Shown: positions 63,869 to 64,000 of the stretch, one piece after another
How the letters are laid out: each line of letters opens with the position of its first letter
Numbering within the stretch: position 1 is the first letter of the stretch
Assembly (NCBI GenBank): GCA_963751355.1
Contig: CAVVVS010000111.1
Location: 174,458-238,457 of the forward strand
Direction: 5' to 3'
Source of the DNA: CAVVVS01 sp963751355
Lineage (GTDB): Bacteria > Bacteroidota > Ignavibacteria > Ignavibacteriales > Ignavibacteriaceae
DNA: 64,000 nucleotides
Notes under the pieces: model-generated
The model's input: the letters and a program-made list of their open reading frames with translations, nothing else
Told to the model about the DNA's origin: nothing
The model's database searches: none
Program-made: the position numbers and the translations under genes

Positions 63869-64000
63869 ATGAAGAAACAGGGTGAGCCAAGAAAATCATT
63901 AGAAGAAGTGCACGGATCAGTCGATATATCCATGCACCGGAACCGCTGGAGAAAACTCCTTGCTTTTACCGGTCCTGCTTTTCTGGTTAGTGTGGGTTAC
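63869..64000 (+). CDS. mntH: Nramp-family Mn(2+)/Fe(2+) transporter, 5' end (cut by window)
   Basis: Only the first 44 residues are in the window: MKKQGEPRKSLEEVHGSVDI, then HRNRWRKLLAFTGPAFLVSVGY. The LLAFTGPAFLVSVGY segment is the conserved TM1 of Nramp/MntH transporters, before the DPGNW motif. It follows the mntR gene by 47 bases and is probably controlled by it. Confidence 0.85.
   Translation, partial: MKKQGEPRKSLEEVHGSVDISMHRNRWRKLLAFTGPAFLVSVGY

Overview
This is an AT-rich chromosomal window from a member of the Ignavibacteria (Bacteroidota/Chlorobiota branch), inferred from several things. Two secreted proteins end in the Por/type IX sorting domain with the characteristic PNPFN motif, and a third has a related C-terminus. 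A PorQ homologue, a Bacteroidota-like promoter (TTG-N20-TAnnTTTG) before the NfuA gene, an S46 dipeptidyl-peptidase, a large pyruvate:ferredoxin oxidoreductase and many gapped outer-membrane proteins point the same way. The relative could be Ignavibacterium- or Melioribacter-like, but I cannot name a species. Shine-Dalgarno sequences are common here, unlike in many Bacteroidia. I saw no rRNA, tRNA, CRISPR array or intact insertion sequence.

Layout. 1-3.7 kb: the end of a type IX cargo protein, YchF, a small acetyltransferase, OsmC and a small beta-barrel protein. 3.9-6.3 kb: the ergothioneine pair egtB-egtD. 6.4-12.6 kb (minus strand): P5C dehydrogenase, and an osmoprotectant operon of outer-membrane porin, OpuAA, OpuAB and OpuAC. 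13.4-16.3 kb: an APC permease fused to two universal-stress domains, translationally coupled to a channel-like membrane protein. 17-30.6 kb: a type IX metalloprotease abutting a dead IS200-like transposase, asparaginase, NfuA, a MutS-like ATPase, Ogt, a KamA radical-SAM aminomutase, an unlisted 54-residue gene, glycyl-tRNA synthetase, a MITE-like repeat and a frameshifted TPR gene.

30.6-44.3 kb: PorQ, HtpX, then a tightly packed forward run of envelope genes (BamD-like lipoprotein, thioesterase, FG-GAP protein, secreted metalloprotease). This run overlaps the cytochrome c maturation genes ccmA-B-C-D-E-F; ccmD is short and CcmE is the cysteine (CxxxY) type. 44.5-54.1 kb: a DPP11-like S46 peptidase, an SDR, a TIGR00266 protein, and secreted glycosidases of families GH2 and GH35 around a lipoprotein. 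54.6-64 kb: glutaredoxin-groES, NifJ, a DHOD-like enzyme, a stand-alone cobalamin-binding protein with CarH-type motifs, DUF488 and DinB proteins, and an MntR-like regulator with an operator-like palindrome, followed by an Nramp (mntH) gene cut by the window end.

Themes. Osmotic and oxidative stress (Opu, Usp-permease, OsmC, ergothioneine, glutaredoxin, proline catabolism), protein and sugar scavenging through secreted hydrolases, and anaerobic or microaerobic energy metabolism (NifJ, c-type cytochromes). The most unusual signal is a set of genes (glyS and the MutS-like gene most clearly, DUF488 and the FG-GAP gene less so) where a Shine-Dalgarno sequence and conserved reading frame point to an ATC or ATA codon where ATG is expected. 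Other points for a second look are the W-x9-EH/ExHxxG stand-alone B12 protein, a +1-slippery frameshift in a TPR gene, and an 81-nt nested hairpin upstream of the B12 gene.
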